Part shown: in pieces, positions 37,848 to 46,770 of the stretch
How the letters are laid out: each line of letters begins with the position of its first letter
Position numbering within the stretch: the first letter of the stretch is position 1
From: Chitinophagaceae bacterium
GTDB lineage: Bacteria; Bacteroidota; Bacteroidia; Chitinophagales; Chitinophagaceae
Direction: 5' to 3'
Length of the DNA: 64,000 nucleotides
Assembly (NCBI GenBank): GCA_027486835.1
Contig: JAIXOJ010000048.1
Location: 29,477 to 93,476 of the forward strand
Position numbers and translations under genes: made by a program
The notes under the pieces: generated by a model
What the model saw: the letters and a program-made list of their open reading frames with translations, nothing else
The model's database searches: none
What the model was told of the DNA's origin: nothing

Positions 37848-38225
37848 ATGGCTAAGGTTGAAACAAAAAAGTTAGCGAAAAGAGTGTTAAATGAAGACAA
37901 AATTGCGCTCGACAATTTGCAGTCAATTGCAAATTTTGCACCCGCTAACAAGGATTATGAAATTGCCAAAGGCATTGCGCTCTACAAGGCTCAAGATGCT
38001 TCGGAGACAAAAGAAAATTTGGCAAAAACTGCTTTTAAATCAGCAAGGGATGGTACTAGAAAAAATCAATGGTCGTTTCACAATTGGATGCTTGGGGCAA
38101 AAAAACAAATTGCCGCCCAATTTGGTGACGATAGTGATGAGTACCAAAGTTTGGGTTTAATTAAAAAATCGGAAAAAAAGCGTCCGGTTAGAAAAAAGAA
38201 AGGCCCTGATTCTGATGCTAAATAG
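37848..38225 (+). CDS. Small basic protein of unknown function
   Basis: A 125-residue Lys-rich protein without signal peptide or membrane segment. The N-terminal half is predicted helical (KKLAKRVLNEDKIALDNLQSIANF), a middle segment has NQWSFHNWMLGAKKQIAAQF, and the tail is very basic (KKSEKKRPVRKKKGPDSDAK), suggesting nucleic acid contact. No family is recognised. A perfect Shine-Dalgarno site just upstream and a strong terminator just downstream mark it as a real, well translated single gene. Confidence 0.75.
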   Translation: MAKVETKKLAKRVLNEDKIALDNLQSIANFAPANKDYEIAKGIALYKAQDASETKENLAKTAFKSARDGTRKNQWSFHNWMLGAKKQIAAQFGDDSDEYQSLGLIKKSEKKRPVRKKKGPDSDAK

Positions 38226-38252
38226 TCTTCGTTTAGCAACTCAATCGCCTCC

Positions 38253-38293
38253 AAAAACCGCATCTACTATTTAGGTAATGATGCGGTTTTTTT
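38253..38293 (+). terminator. Terminator after the small basic protein gene
   Basis: AAAAACCGCATC pairs with GATGCGGTTTTT around a 15-base loop, followed by T residues, 28 bp past the stop. The rest of the 38226-38723 gap holds only a GTTGCATGCAAC palindrome (38433-38444). Confidence 0.85.
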
Positions 38294-38723
38294 ATGCCCT
38301 TTCTAAACTACAATACTTATTTCAAGGCTCTGCCTACTACTTTTTTTACAATAGACCGCCGTATTTCTACCCCTGAAATAAAACTTGCTTTGGGGTTTAT
38401 AAAGAAAGCACTAAGTTGCTCAATGTGGAGACGTTGCATGCAACAAAATTGAATACTGGGATACTCCCTAATAATTCACATATTCATGCATTCTTGGCTA
38501 AAATGAAACAATTACAGAATGCTTACCCAAGAAAGGGAGGGCGCATGACACTCCCAATGTAAAAAACCTAAATCAATTGCCATCAACATTAAAAGGAAAT
38601 AACAACAACTTTTTTAGAATCACCATTATTTCCTAACCCTAAACTCTTTTATTAGTAATTATGCTACAGAATATAAACTTGAGCGTTTTTATTCTAGATT
38701 TAGAACCCTGAAAAAATAACAGA

Positions 38724-38939
38724 ATGAAATACCTTTTAGAAATTGAAATTGCCGACAACAAAGTTTCATTTGCCGAAGAGTTTTTCAAAACGATTTCATT
38801 TGTAAAGCATGTGCGTGTGATAGGAAAAAATGAAATTACTAACCCCGCAATATTACAAAGTATTGAGGAGTACGAAAAAGGGAAGACCCAACCCACACCA
38901 CTTAACTTAGATGAACTAAAAGCAATGCTTGATGCGTGA
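38724..38939 (+). CDS. Antitoxin-like partner of the YoeB-type toxin
   Basis: A 71-residue acidic protein whose stop overlaps the toxin ATG by eight bases (ATGCGTGA), the usual layout of type II toxin-antitoxin operons. It does not look like YefM/Phd; the N-terminal half (KYLLEIEIADNKVSFAEEFF) is followed by a linker and a C-terminal helix (LNLDELKAMLDA) of the kind that wraps a toxin. Its role is inferred from position and size. It is intact, unlike the toxin. Confidence 0.65.
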   Translation: MKYLLEIEIADNKVSFAEEFFKTISFVKHVRVIGKNEITNPAILQSIEEYEKGKTQPTPLNLDELKAMLDA

Positions 38940-39192
38940 ACTTCATTTTATGCCAAAGGCATGGCATGACTTAGGTTGGTGGATGAAAACTGACATTAAA
39001 ACAGTTAGAAAAATTTACAGCCTTTTGGAAAATACATGTAGGTCTCCCTTTGAAGGACTTGGACAACCAGAAAGATTGAAGGCTAATTATACTGGTTATT
39101 GGTCTAGAAGAATTAATTAGGAAGACCGTATTGTTTATAAAGTGGAAGAAAACCAAATTGTGGTGCATTCTTTATATGGGCATTACCAATAA
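38932..39192 (+). pseudogene. yoeB: YoeB/Txe-type mRNA interferase toxin with internal stop
   Basis: The translated sequence follows E. coli YoeB along its whole length: AWHDLGWWMKTDIKTVRKI, RSPFEGLGQPERLK, GYWSRRIN, then a TAG at 39118-39120, and after it in the same frame EDRIVYKV ... VHSLYGHYQ and a stop at 39190-39192. The stop falls where YoeB has Glu62. The truncated product (63 residues counting from the CTG at 38929, 62 from the ATG) lacks the equivalents of the catalytic Arg65 and His83, so the ribosome-dependent RNase should be inactive unless the stop is read through. The full frame is otherwise undamaged, so the mutation looks recent. Confidence 0.85.
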
Positions 39193-39214
39193 AACAAACA
39201 GGGGTGTTACTTAT

Positions 39215-39400
39215 TTCCCTTTGGAAATAAAGACATTTTGGGATATTGCCACAAATACAAGCATTGAAACAACACTCGCTCAATACCATTAATGGTGATA
39301 GTAGTCGCATTCACTCCCAGAGCATTAACAGATGCACGAATCTGGTAATTATTGCCTTCGGAAAATGTAAAAAAGTGACAACTTGCTTACACTTTTTTTA
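39215..39400 (-). repeat. Dispersed intergenic repeat, copy 2
   Basis: Contains GAAATAAAGACATTTTGGGAT, TTGCCACAAAT, a TAGTCGCATTCACTCC block and, at the far end, GTGACAACTTGCTTACAC. These blocks match 7552-7680 in the same orientation and 53343-53525 and 57165-57345 in the opposite one. It fills the gap before the permease gene. Confidence 0.6.
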
Positions 39401-39497
39401 ACCGCTACTCCCAAAAAAGACATTACCCCCAATTAATTCCATCCGTCATTACCGTTCCTACTATATTTAAAACGTTCACCGAAAAGATTTTAAGTGT

Positions 39498-40820
39498 ATG
39501 AGTAAACAGAAGCTACCATTGTTCAGCCTCACGATGATTGTTATTAGCCTAGTAATAGGTATGGGGATATTTAAAACACCTGCCTCCATTGCAGCCAAAG
39601 CTGGATTGCCCATAATCTTCTATGCCGCATGGGTTATTGGGGGAGTCATTGCCATTTTTGGTGCGCTCACTTATGCAGAAATTGGCCAGCGCTTACCCAC
39701 AGTAGGCGGCTATTACCAAGTGTTTTCTCAATGCTACCATCCGTCAATAGGTTTTACGGTAAACGTATTGATACTGATTAGCAATGCTGCTACCATATCG
39801 GTTGTAGCCCTGATTGGTGCGGATTATTTCAGTGATTTACTATTTGGAAAACCTTCGGGCGAATGGTTCAATGTGGCGGTGGCCATTCTACCTATCTTTT
39901 TATATTATGCCGTAAACCTCTTAGGGTTAAAAACAACTAGCCAGGCTCAAAATGTATTGATGGCAGTGAAAATAGGCTTAATCATCCTGCTTATTTCCGC
40001 TTGTTTCACGGGTTTGAACGCTACCCCTCACGGTTATAATACCCAAAACAAGGTGTATGTGTATGATGGTCATAATGCCGCTTTGCTACTCATCCTTAGC
40101 CTAGTACCCGTATTTTTTACTTACGGAGGCTACCAACAGACCATTAATTTTGGGGGAGATGCCGAAAGCCCAGCAACCCTCCAAAAAAGTATTATCGTAG
40201 GCATGTTTATCGTTTTGTTTCTGTATTTATCCATTAGTTATGCCTACGTGCAGGTTATTGGATTCGATAACATGAAAAACGCCAATGCCATTGGCGCATT
40301 GCTTTGCGAAACTTGGTTTGGCAAAGCAGGTGGTAAAGTATTTGATGCGTGTATGTTTTTGAGCGTAATGGCCTATGTAAATGTATCGTTGATGAGTAAT
40401 CCTAGGGTGATGTATGCCATGAGTATTGATGGTGTGTTTCCTCCTGTGTTTGCCCAAAAAAATGCAAAAACCGATGTAATGGTGCCAGGACTTACTGTTT
40501 TTGCCCTTGTGGCGGTGGTGGTTGCATTCTTTGGAAAAGGGGTGGATAATGTGCTGAGCTTTAGCATTTTTCTCGATTGTATTGGTTTTTGCACATCGGC
40601 GGCGGCTTTGTTTATTTTGAGAAAAAGAAAAATTGGTGCGGCTAATTTGTCCGGCATTACCCAATACATTACACCTTATCTAGGGATATTTTTTGTGGCA
40701 GCGTATCTAGTAGTCGCCACTGCGGTTACAATAGACAATCCTTCTGCGGCCATCACTGCCACGGTGTTGATGTTGATTTTTCTAGGCGTTTATTTTGGCT
40801 TTTTTGCAAAGAAGAAATAA
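39498..40820 (+). CDS. APC-family amino acid permease
   Basis: A 440-residue inner-membrane transporter with about 12 hydrophobic segments spread along its whole length. The first helix has the APC substrate-binding loop form (SLVIGMGIFKTPASIA), and GALTYAEIGQRLPTVGGYY matches the conserved TM2-TM3 region of the amino acid-polyamine-organocation superfamily (LAT/YfnA-like). It exchanges or takes up amino acids; the substrate cannot be fixed. It stands alone, with 305 bp upstream and 240 bp downstream free of genes. Confidence 0.88.
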   Translation: MSKQKLPLFSLTMIVISLVIGMGIFKTPASIAAKAGLPIIFYAAWVIGGVIAIFGALTYAEIGQRLPTVGGYYQVFSQCYHPSIGFTVNVLILISNAATISVVALIGADYFSDLLFGKPSGEWFNVAVAILPIFLYYAVNLLGLKTTSQAQNVLMAVKIGLIILLISACFTGLNATPHGYNTQNKVYVYDGHNAALLLILSLVPVFFTYGGYQQTINFGGDAESPATLQKSIIVGMFIVLFLYLSISYAYVQVIGFDNMKNANAIGALLCETWFGKAGGKVFDACMFLSVMAYVNVSLMSNPRVMYAMSIDGVFPPVFAQKNAKTDVMVPGLTVFALVAVVVAFFGKGVDNVLSFSIFLDCIGFCTSAAALFILRKRKIGAANLSGITQYITPYLGIFFVAAYLVVATAVTIDNPSAAITATVLMLIFLGVYFGFFAKKK

Positions 40821-41060
40821 GTGAAATGTTTTTTGCCACAAATGCACGAATGCTTTTTCTCTATGATTGCTTTCAAAGATTGTAGTGTTAATCCAATGCA
40901 AATGATTCTAATGGTAAACGCTTATGCATTTGTTCATGCGTTTGTAGCGAACATTCATGGCACGAATAAGGTTTCACTTTCTAGGTTTTTGCCTTAATGA
41001 ATTGGAAAGGAATCATTACCATTAATACAATTGGCAAAATCTAATAAATGACTTGATTGA

Positions 41061-42140
41061 TTGAAAATAATAAGCACCATATCGTTATTGTTTTTGCTGG
41101 TCTTATTGGCAGTTGGGTGGATGAATCCAAAGCCACCAAAGCCGCACAAAACCCATCCATTGGCAGTGTCTATACCAAAAGGATGGCCAAGACCTGTTTA
41201 TGACTTGAAAAAAAATCCTCCTACAAAAGAAGGATTCGAGCTAGGCAGAAAACTATTTTACGATGGTCAATTAAGCAAGGATGGCAGTGTCTCCTGCGGT
41301 AGTTGCCACCAGCAGTTTGCTGCATTTTCCACCTACGAACACGGGTTGAGCCACGGGTATGGCAATGGACAAACAACACGCAATGCACCCGGGCTTTATA
41401 ATTTAATTTGGAGCAAAGACTTCATGGCCGATGGCAGTGTTTTACATTTGAAACAGCAACCCTTATTTCCAATTACTGCCCCAAATGAAATGGCCGAAAC
41501 CATGGAAAATGTGGTGGTGAAACTGAAAAAGGACACGTCTTATGAACGATTATTTAGGCGAGCCTACGGTAGAAATACCATCAACACAGCAAACATCACC
41601 GATGCCCTTTATCAGTTTATGGTGATGCTGGTAAGTGCAAATAGTAAATACGATCAAGTAATGCGTGGCGTGGGTAAGTTTATCTTGCCAGAACAATTGG
41701 GTTACGATATTTTCAAAGCAAAATGTGCAACCTGCCACCAAGAGCCACTTTTTACTGACTTTTCGTTTCGAAATATCGGTATGCCCCTCGACCCTTTTTT
41801 ATCAGATTATGGCAGAATGAAAGTAACTGGAAGGCCTGTTGATTCACTCAAGTTTAGAGTTCCCAGTTTAAGAAATGTGGCGCTCACCGCTCCTTATGGT
41901 CATGATGGCCGATTTTTTAGTTTGATGAATTTATTTGAACATTACAGAAAAAACATGGTGGTTGCGCCAGGCACAGATTCCTTATTGCAGCACAAAATTC
42001 CATTGTCTAATTATGAAATTGGCCAACTCTCGGCTTTTCTTTTCACCCTTACTGATTCTTCCTTTATATCAAACCCTGCTTTTGCGCAACCCGGTAAGCC
42101 AATATCTACTCAGTTTAATTACCAACACCTGCATCCATAA
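41061..42140 (+). CDS. Di-heme cytochrome c peroxidase (CcpA/MauG family)
   Basis: A 359-residue periplasmic protein reducing hydrogen peroxide with electrons from cytochromes. Two heme-binding motifs are seen: CGSCHQ (C79) and CATCHQ (C222), with the surrounding family segments FELGRKLFYDGQLSKDGSVSC, RNAPGLYNLIW, RVPSLRNVALTAPYGHDGRF and LSAFLFTLTD. The start is TTG at 41061, chosen because it gives an N-terminal hydrophobic signal (STISLLFLLVLLAVG); no in-frame ATG with a signal exists. Methionine or histidine distal ligands cannot be fixed from sequence alone. It is monocistronic. Confidence 0.9.
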   Translation: MKIISTISLLFLLVLLAVGWMNPKPPKPHKTHPLAVSIPKGWPRPVYDLKKNPPTKEGFELGRKLFYDGQLSKDGSVSCGSCHQQFAAFSTYEHGLSHGYGNGQTTRNAPGLYNLIWSKDFMADGSVLHLKQQPLFPITAPNEMAETMENVVVKLKKDTSYERLFRRAYGRNTINTANITDALYQFMVMLVSANSKYDQVMRGVGKFILPEQLGYDIFKAKCATCHQEPLFTDFSFRNIGMPLDPFLSDYGRMKVTGRPVDSLKFRVPSLRNVALTAPYGHDGRFFSLMNLFEHYRKNMVVAPGTDSLLQHKIPLSNYEIGQLSAFLFTLTDSSFISNPAFAQPGKPISTQFNYQHLHP

Positions 42141-42365
42141 ATTATTCAATCATTACCCCCTGATCGCTAGTTTACTTTTATTGCCTTCAAGCTGCTTTTC
42201 TATCTACAACTTAAAACCAAGCTTACTTTAATATTACCCCCCCCGCCTTTTTATTTTTGGGCTATGATGAAACTATTCTGAGCAAAATAATCTTTCCCTG
42301 TACGAATGGGCTACTTATCATTTCAACATTACTGCCCCTACAATGTGTTATTGGTTGACCATTAG

Positions 42366-43756
42366 TTACCTGATCATGACTATTGTTCCTTTTTGCGTTT
42401 TTGGAAGTTGTGGGGCGAATTGATATTCAAGGAAGTAACAATAAACACCCACTTCGCACCGAAATCCTTTGTAGGTGCCATTCCAACTTTTTAGCAAATC
42501 ATTCGAACTGAATATCATTTCCCCATACCTATTATAAATAGACAAACGATAAAAATCGGGCGTGCAAACAGATTTGGGGGCAAAAAAATCATTTAGGTTA
42601 TCATCATTGGGGGAGAAAGCCGTTGGTACAATCATGTTGCAATTATTACCAGCAGTGCCGCACCGTGCAACACGGATACGTTTAAAAATAGTATCAACTC
42701 CGCAGGACAGGTTTACAATAGCCCGAACATTATAATAACCAGAATTTGAAAAATAATGGCGTGGGGTTAATTGGGTTGAGGTATTAATGAAGTTAAGGCT
42801 ATCGCCAAATGTCCAAACAACGCTGTTAACCGTAGCCGTACTTCTGATACTGAATCGAGTACTCGCGCTCCTACAACTGTCTTGTGCTTGAATGGTGCCC
42901 GAACAGACTGGTGTTTTGCAATTGATGATGCGTATGCGAAGGGTATCGGTATAAGTTCCACATGCTGCAGTTACTCTAGCAGTTACGGTGAATGTGCCGA
43001 TGTTACTAAAACGGTGTAGGGGATTGAGGTTGGTGGATGTATCGTTTGCGCCAGATGCAGTATCACCAAAGTTCCAAATAATGCTGCTAATAGTGGAACT
43101 GCTGCTAATACTGAATCGAGTGCCAGTGCTTCGGCAACTGTCTTGTACTAAAATGCTGCCATTGCAAATAGGTATTGTACAATTAATAATTCGCAGGCGT
43201 AGGGTTACGATGAAAGTTCCACAAGTAGCAGTTACGGTTGCAGTAACGGTGAAAGTACCCGTATCACTAAACTGGTGCAGCGGATTTGTATTAATGGAGG
43301 TATTGTTTACGCCAGAAGCGGGATCACCGAAATTCCAAGCTATCCCAGATATTGCAGCCGCAGATATTAAAGAAAACTGGTATTGCTACCCAAACAACTA
43401 TCTAATGAGCTAATAATTCCGTTGCAGCATAAACCAATAATAAAGGTTCGGCAAATAGTAGTTATTGGAGCACCAGGCTCTTGAAAGGTGGCACACACTG
43501 TATAAACACCTGGTTTAGTAAATGTATGTGTAGGAAAAGGAACCGTAGCACCCCCTAAAATGGTAATCGTATCGTTTACTCCGCTCGCAGTATCACCAAA
43601 GTTCCAAAAAAAATAGGGGGAACTACTAGTTCCCGAAACCTGAATAGGGAACGTTAAAGTGGTGCAAGGATCACCGCTTATTTTAATACCGGTGATCTGG
43701 GCGGATGCCCTGAATATTAGACTTTGAAAAAGCAACAGGATGAGGAGTTTTTTCAT
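42366..43756 (-). pseudogene. PKD-repeat T9SS type B protein, frameshifted
   Basis: Originally about 463 residues: signal peptide (MKKLLILLLFQSLIFRASAQ), four PKD-like repeats each with a WNFGD or WTFGD motif, a Cys-rich linker before each, and a type B T9SS (gliding-motility) tail (VPTAFSPNDDNLNDFF ... YNRYGEMIFSS ... WNGTYKG). The frame from the start runs into TAA at residue 130. A single missing base in a short A run (43373-43376 on the + strand) would restore a frame that is open without any stop from there to 42366. This is either a recent pseudogene, phase variation in a short homopolymer, or a sequencing error. Confidence 0.8.
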
Positions 43757-43836
43757 TTCATGCGTTCTTTATATCTGTAAACTTGACATTAAGGAGGGCA
43801 GTGAATAGGAAAAAGGACTTCGTTTTTAAAAACAAC

Positions 43837-45240
43837 TTATTGCAACAATCCCGCAGCCCAATCTACCGCATACCTTGATTTTTGGTATTTCACCCTTAGT
43901 TCAATTTGCTTTTGAACTGCTTCTAGCACTTTGTTTTCTCTGCTGTTCAGTAAGAACAGGGTACTCTCGCCTTGTGAAAATTTCAATTCTTCATTTTTGA
44001 GCAATGCTTTATAATTGTTATAAACACCTTGTATCGTGCTTAACTGCTGACCAAGGGCTGCATTTTCAGCAGCATAACTTCTTATTTTATTTTCCACCTG
44101 CCATTGTTTGTTACTCAATTCAAGGCTGGCTTCTTTAATTTTTAGTTGCGCTTTTCTATAATCACCCCTGCCTTCTCTTAACAAAAGAGGGATTTTAAAA
44201 TCAACGCCCCATTTGTAATTGTTCTCCAAATAATTAATCCCAAATCCTTTTGGCTGGTAGTATTCTTTACTCAGCAAATTTGCTTTTACACTAAAATAAG
44301 GTAGGAGCGATTGGAATTTTAGTCTTTTCTCCACTTGAAGGCTTTCAATTTTGTATTGGTAGCTTTTTAAAACAGGGTTTTGCGCATTGCTTTGGGTAAC
44401 CGCATTGTCTGCATTGCCCACATTGCTTTCAAGTGCAAACTGTACGGTATCGGGCATCCACTGAGCGGGTATTTGCAGAGGTCTTCCGTTTTCCTGCCAT
44501 AGATAGTTACTCAGTTGCAGAGAGGCATTTATCCATTTGAGGTTTGCCTCAGCCTGCTGTAATTGAAAATTTTGCCATTGCGTATAAGCTTCAATAGTAT
44601 CCATTTCGGAGCGATCGCCATTATTAAACCCAATTCTTACCAGCCGCAATCGCTTATTGGAATTTTCTAAAAACTGATTATACACACGCAGTTGTTGGTA
44701 CGCCCCTGCCCAAGCAAAATAATCAGCATAGGCTTCAAACAATATATTGTTGATGATGGTGCGCCGCTCTTGTTCGCTTTGGCTTAGAAAAATCTTAGCC
44801 TGTTTCAAGGCCGCCCTTCGTTTATCAATCAAAAAACCTTTAGCCAATGCCAATTCTACCCCCAAATAGCTAGATTTCCCTTTGGTTAATTCAGGTTCGG
44901 TAAATAAACCAGCGTTATCTTCTAATCCAGCCTTTACGTCTATTGGCAATGGAGTTGGAATCTTTAATTCTGGATTGGTATAGGTGTAATAGTTTTTTCC
45001 ATCAAAGGTTTTTTTAGAGGCATCTACATCCAATACTGGATCAAATCCCCCACGGGCAGATTGCAGTTCTGCCCCAGCTTTATCCACTTGTATAGCCGCT
45101 TGCTTGGCTACAGGGTGGTTTTGTTTAATAAGGGCAATAAATGCGTCTGGAGTAATGACCTTTTGCTGGGCCATTACCCAAGCGGGCACTATAGTAAGTA
45201 GAATAAAAAATAATCTTCGCAAAGTATTGAGATTGAGCAT
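43837..45240 (-). CDS. TolC-family outer-membrane efflux protein
   Basis: The outer-membrane channel of a three-part exporter. The frame reaches 45288, but the ATG at 45240 begins a good signal peptide (LRRLFFILLTIVPAWVMAQQ), giving 467 residues. Long coiled-coil segments and the repeat of the OEP domain are seen: IKQNHPVAKQAAIQVDKAGAEL and its second-half match LKIKEASLELSNKQWQVENKI. It is the last of ABC-HlyD-TolC on the - strand, 66 bp after the HlyD stop. Confidence 0.88.
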   Translation of the reverse strand: MLNLNTLRRLFFILLTIVPAWVMAQQKVITPDAFIALIKQNHPVAKQAAIQVDKAGAELQSARGGFDPVLDVDASKKTFDGKNYYTYTNPELKIPTPLPIDVKAGLEDNAGLFTEPELTKGKSSYLGVELALAKGFLIDKRRAALKQAKIFLSQSEQERRTIINNILFEAYADYFAWAGAYQQLRVYNQFLENSNKRLRLVRIGFNNGDRSEMDTIEAYTQWQNFQLQQAEANLKWINASLQLSNYLWQENGRPLQIPAQWMPDTVQFALESNVGNADNAVTQSNAQNPVLKSYQYKIESLQVEKRLKFQSLLPYFSVKANLLSKEYYQPKGFGINYLENNYKWGVDFKIPLLLREGRGDYRKAQLKIKEASLELSNKQWQVENKIRSYAAENAALGQQLSTIQGVYNNYKALLKNEELKFSQGESTLFLLNSRENKVLEAVQKQIELRVKYQKSRYAVDWAAGLLQ

Positions 45241-45306
45241 GTGCAAGTAATTAGTGGTTGGTGTATAGTGATGAATAGCAGTTATCATCCACTCGTCACA
45301 ACGTTA

Positions 45307-46695
45307 TTATTTCTTTTTCTCCCCGTTTTTAGCTTCTTTGCCATTGTCTTTGCCGTTTTTTGCATCGGCTTTTGGGGTATAATATTCTGGGGGAAATCCA
45401 TTAATGTTCCGCCACAGTTCATAATAAATAGGTACGTCTTTTAGTAATGCAATGCCTGATGCACCACCTCCGAGCCTAAGCCTATCTGGCCAAGCTCCCT
45501 GAGTGGAATCTGGGGCTACCAATACCCTGAATTTCCCATTGCTGCTAATGGCAGTTTCTACCGCCACTACCTTTCCACCAAAAGTTCCGAAACTATTTTG
45601 GGGCCATCCGCTAAATACTATTGCTGGGAAACCATCAAATACAAAACGCACTTTTTGTCCAATAGCAACAAGGGGTAAATTCATTGGTTCAACATACATT
45701 TCTACGGCATATTTACCCGATGTAGGCACTATTTCTGCCAAATTCTCCCCTTCTTTTACCATTTCGCCTATCCCCTCTTTTTTCACTTTGCTCACTTGAC
45801 CATCCTGGGGCGCAAGAATGTAATACAATTGATTTCGGGCATCGTAGCTGGCAAATACGTTTTGAAGTTTAGACACATCGGCCTGGGTGCTGGCTACATT
45901 AGAAAGGGATGCAAATCGCTCACCCTCTGCCTTTGATATTTTATCAGTGTATTCCTGAACAGCACTATTTTTTTCAATCCTTAATGCCACCAATTCTTGC
46001 CTACTCTGAAGGTATTTGTTTTCGCCACTGATTCTTTTGGCCGTTGAATTTTGAAAACTTACTTTTCTTCTCTCAAAATCTACCAACGATATAGCACCGC
46101 TATCTAGCATTACCCTAGCCGCATCGAACTGTCTTTTAGCAATGCCCAATTCATTTTTAATAGCTATCAAATCCGTACTATCACTTTCTACCTTTAGTTG
46201 CTGTTGTTTCAGCTTATTGTCGAGCGATTGCAATTTCAGTTCTTGTCCTTCCTTCAAAGCGGCTATTTGCACCACAGCAGTAGCAGCTTTGTTGGCATAA
46301 CCTTCAATACTTTGTTGCTTGGCAGTAATTTGTTCTTGCGTACGATTAATTAATAAGGGATCGAAGTATTCCACCTTCACTTCCCCCAGTTGTAGCAAGG
46401 TATCGCCTGCTTTTACATAATCCCCTTCTTTGATAAACCATTTAACAATGCGTCCTGCAATAATGGTGTTTACCTCTTGGGCGCGTTGCTCTTGCCTAAG
46501 CGTGGTAATGTTGCCCTTGGCTCGAATGTTTTGAGTCCAAGGCAATAACATTACGATGATAACCAAGGCAAGTATGCCATACATCCAATATTTAATTCTG
46601 CTTTTTTGGCCAATCCTGTATATTTTATTAAAAGCATGAATATGGTACTTGCTTTCCTTTTTTTCTTCTAAATCAATATGTATAAACGACTCCAT
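45307..46695 (-). CDS. HlyD-family membrane fusion protein
   Basis: A 462-residue periplasmic adaptor joining an inner-membrane ABC exporter to TolC. It has a short cytoplasmic N-terminus, one membrane span (about 37-55), a split biotinyl-lipoyl domain (AGRIVKWFIKEGDYVKAGDTLLQLG and LAPQDGQVSKVKKEGIGEMVKEGENL), a long coiled-coil hairpin (about 115-290) and a beta-barrel. The C-terminal tail is unusually Lys/Gly/Asn-rich (about the last 20 residues). It is between the ABC and TolC genes. Confidence 0.88.
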   Translation of the reverse strand: MESFIHIDLEEKKESKYHIHAFNKIYRIGQKSRIKYWMYGILALVIIVMLLPWTQNIRAKGNITTLRQEQRAQEVNTIIAGRIVKWFIKEGDYVKAGDTLLQLGEVKVEYFDPLLINRTQEQITAKQQSIEGYANKAATAVVQIAALKEGQELKLQSLDNKLKQQQLKVESDSTDLIAIKNELGIAKRQFDAARVMLDSGAISLVDFERRKVSFQNSTAKRISGENKYLQSRQELVALRIEKNSAVQEYTDKISKAEGERFASLSNVASTQADVSKLQNVFASYDARNQLYYILAPQDGQVSKVKKEGIGEMVKEGENLAEIVPTSGKYAVEMYVEPMNLPLVAIGQKVRFVFDGFPAIVFSGWPQNSFGTFGGKVVAVETAISSNGKFRVLVAPDSTQGAWPDRLRLGGGASGIALLKDVPIYYELWRNINGFPPEYYTPKADAKNGKDNGKEAKNGEKKK

Positions 46696-46770
46696 AAATG
46701 CGGTTGTTTCTATTTTTTAATGCTATTGAAATTGGTAGGTGTTGGGTAAATTATTTTGATTCCTCAGAAG

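Noticed and set aside
40830..41030. Fifth copy of the dispersed repeat
   Set aside because: Only the GCCACAAATGCACGAATG block is convincing; the other blocks are missing or too weak, so it is not listed as a feature.
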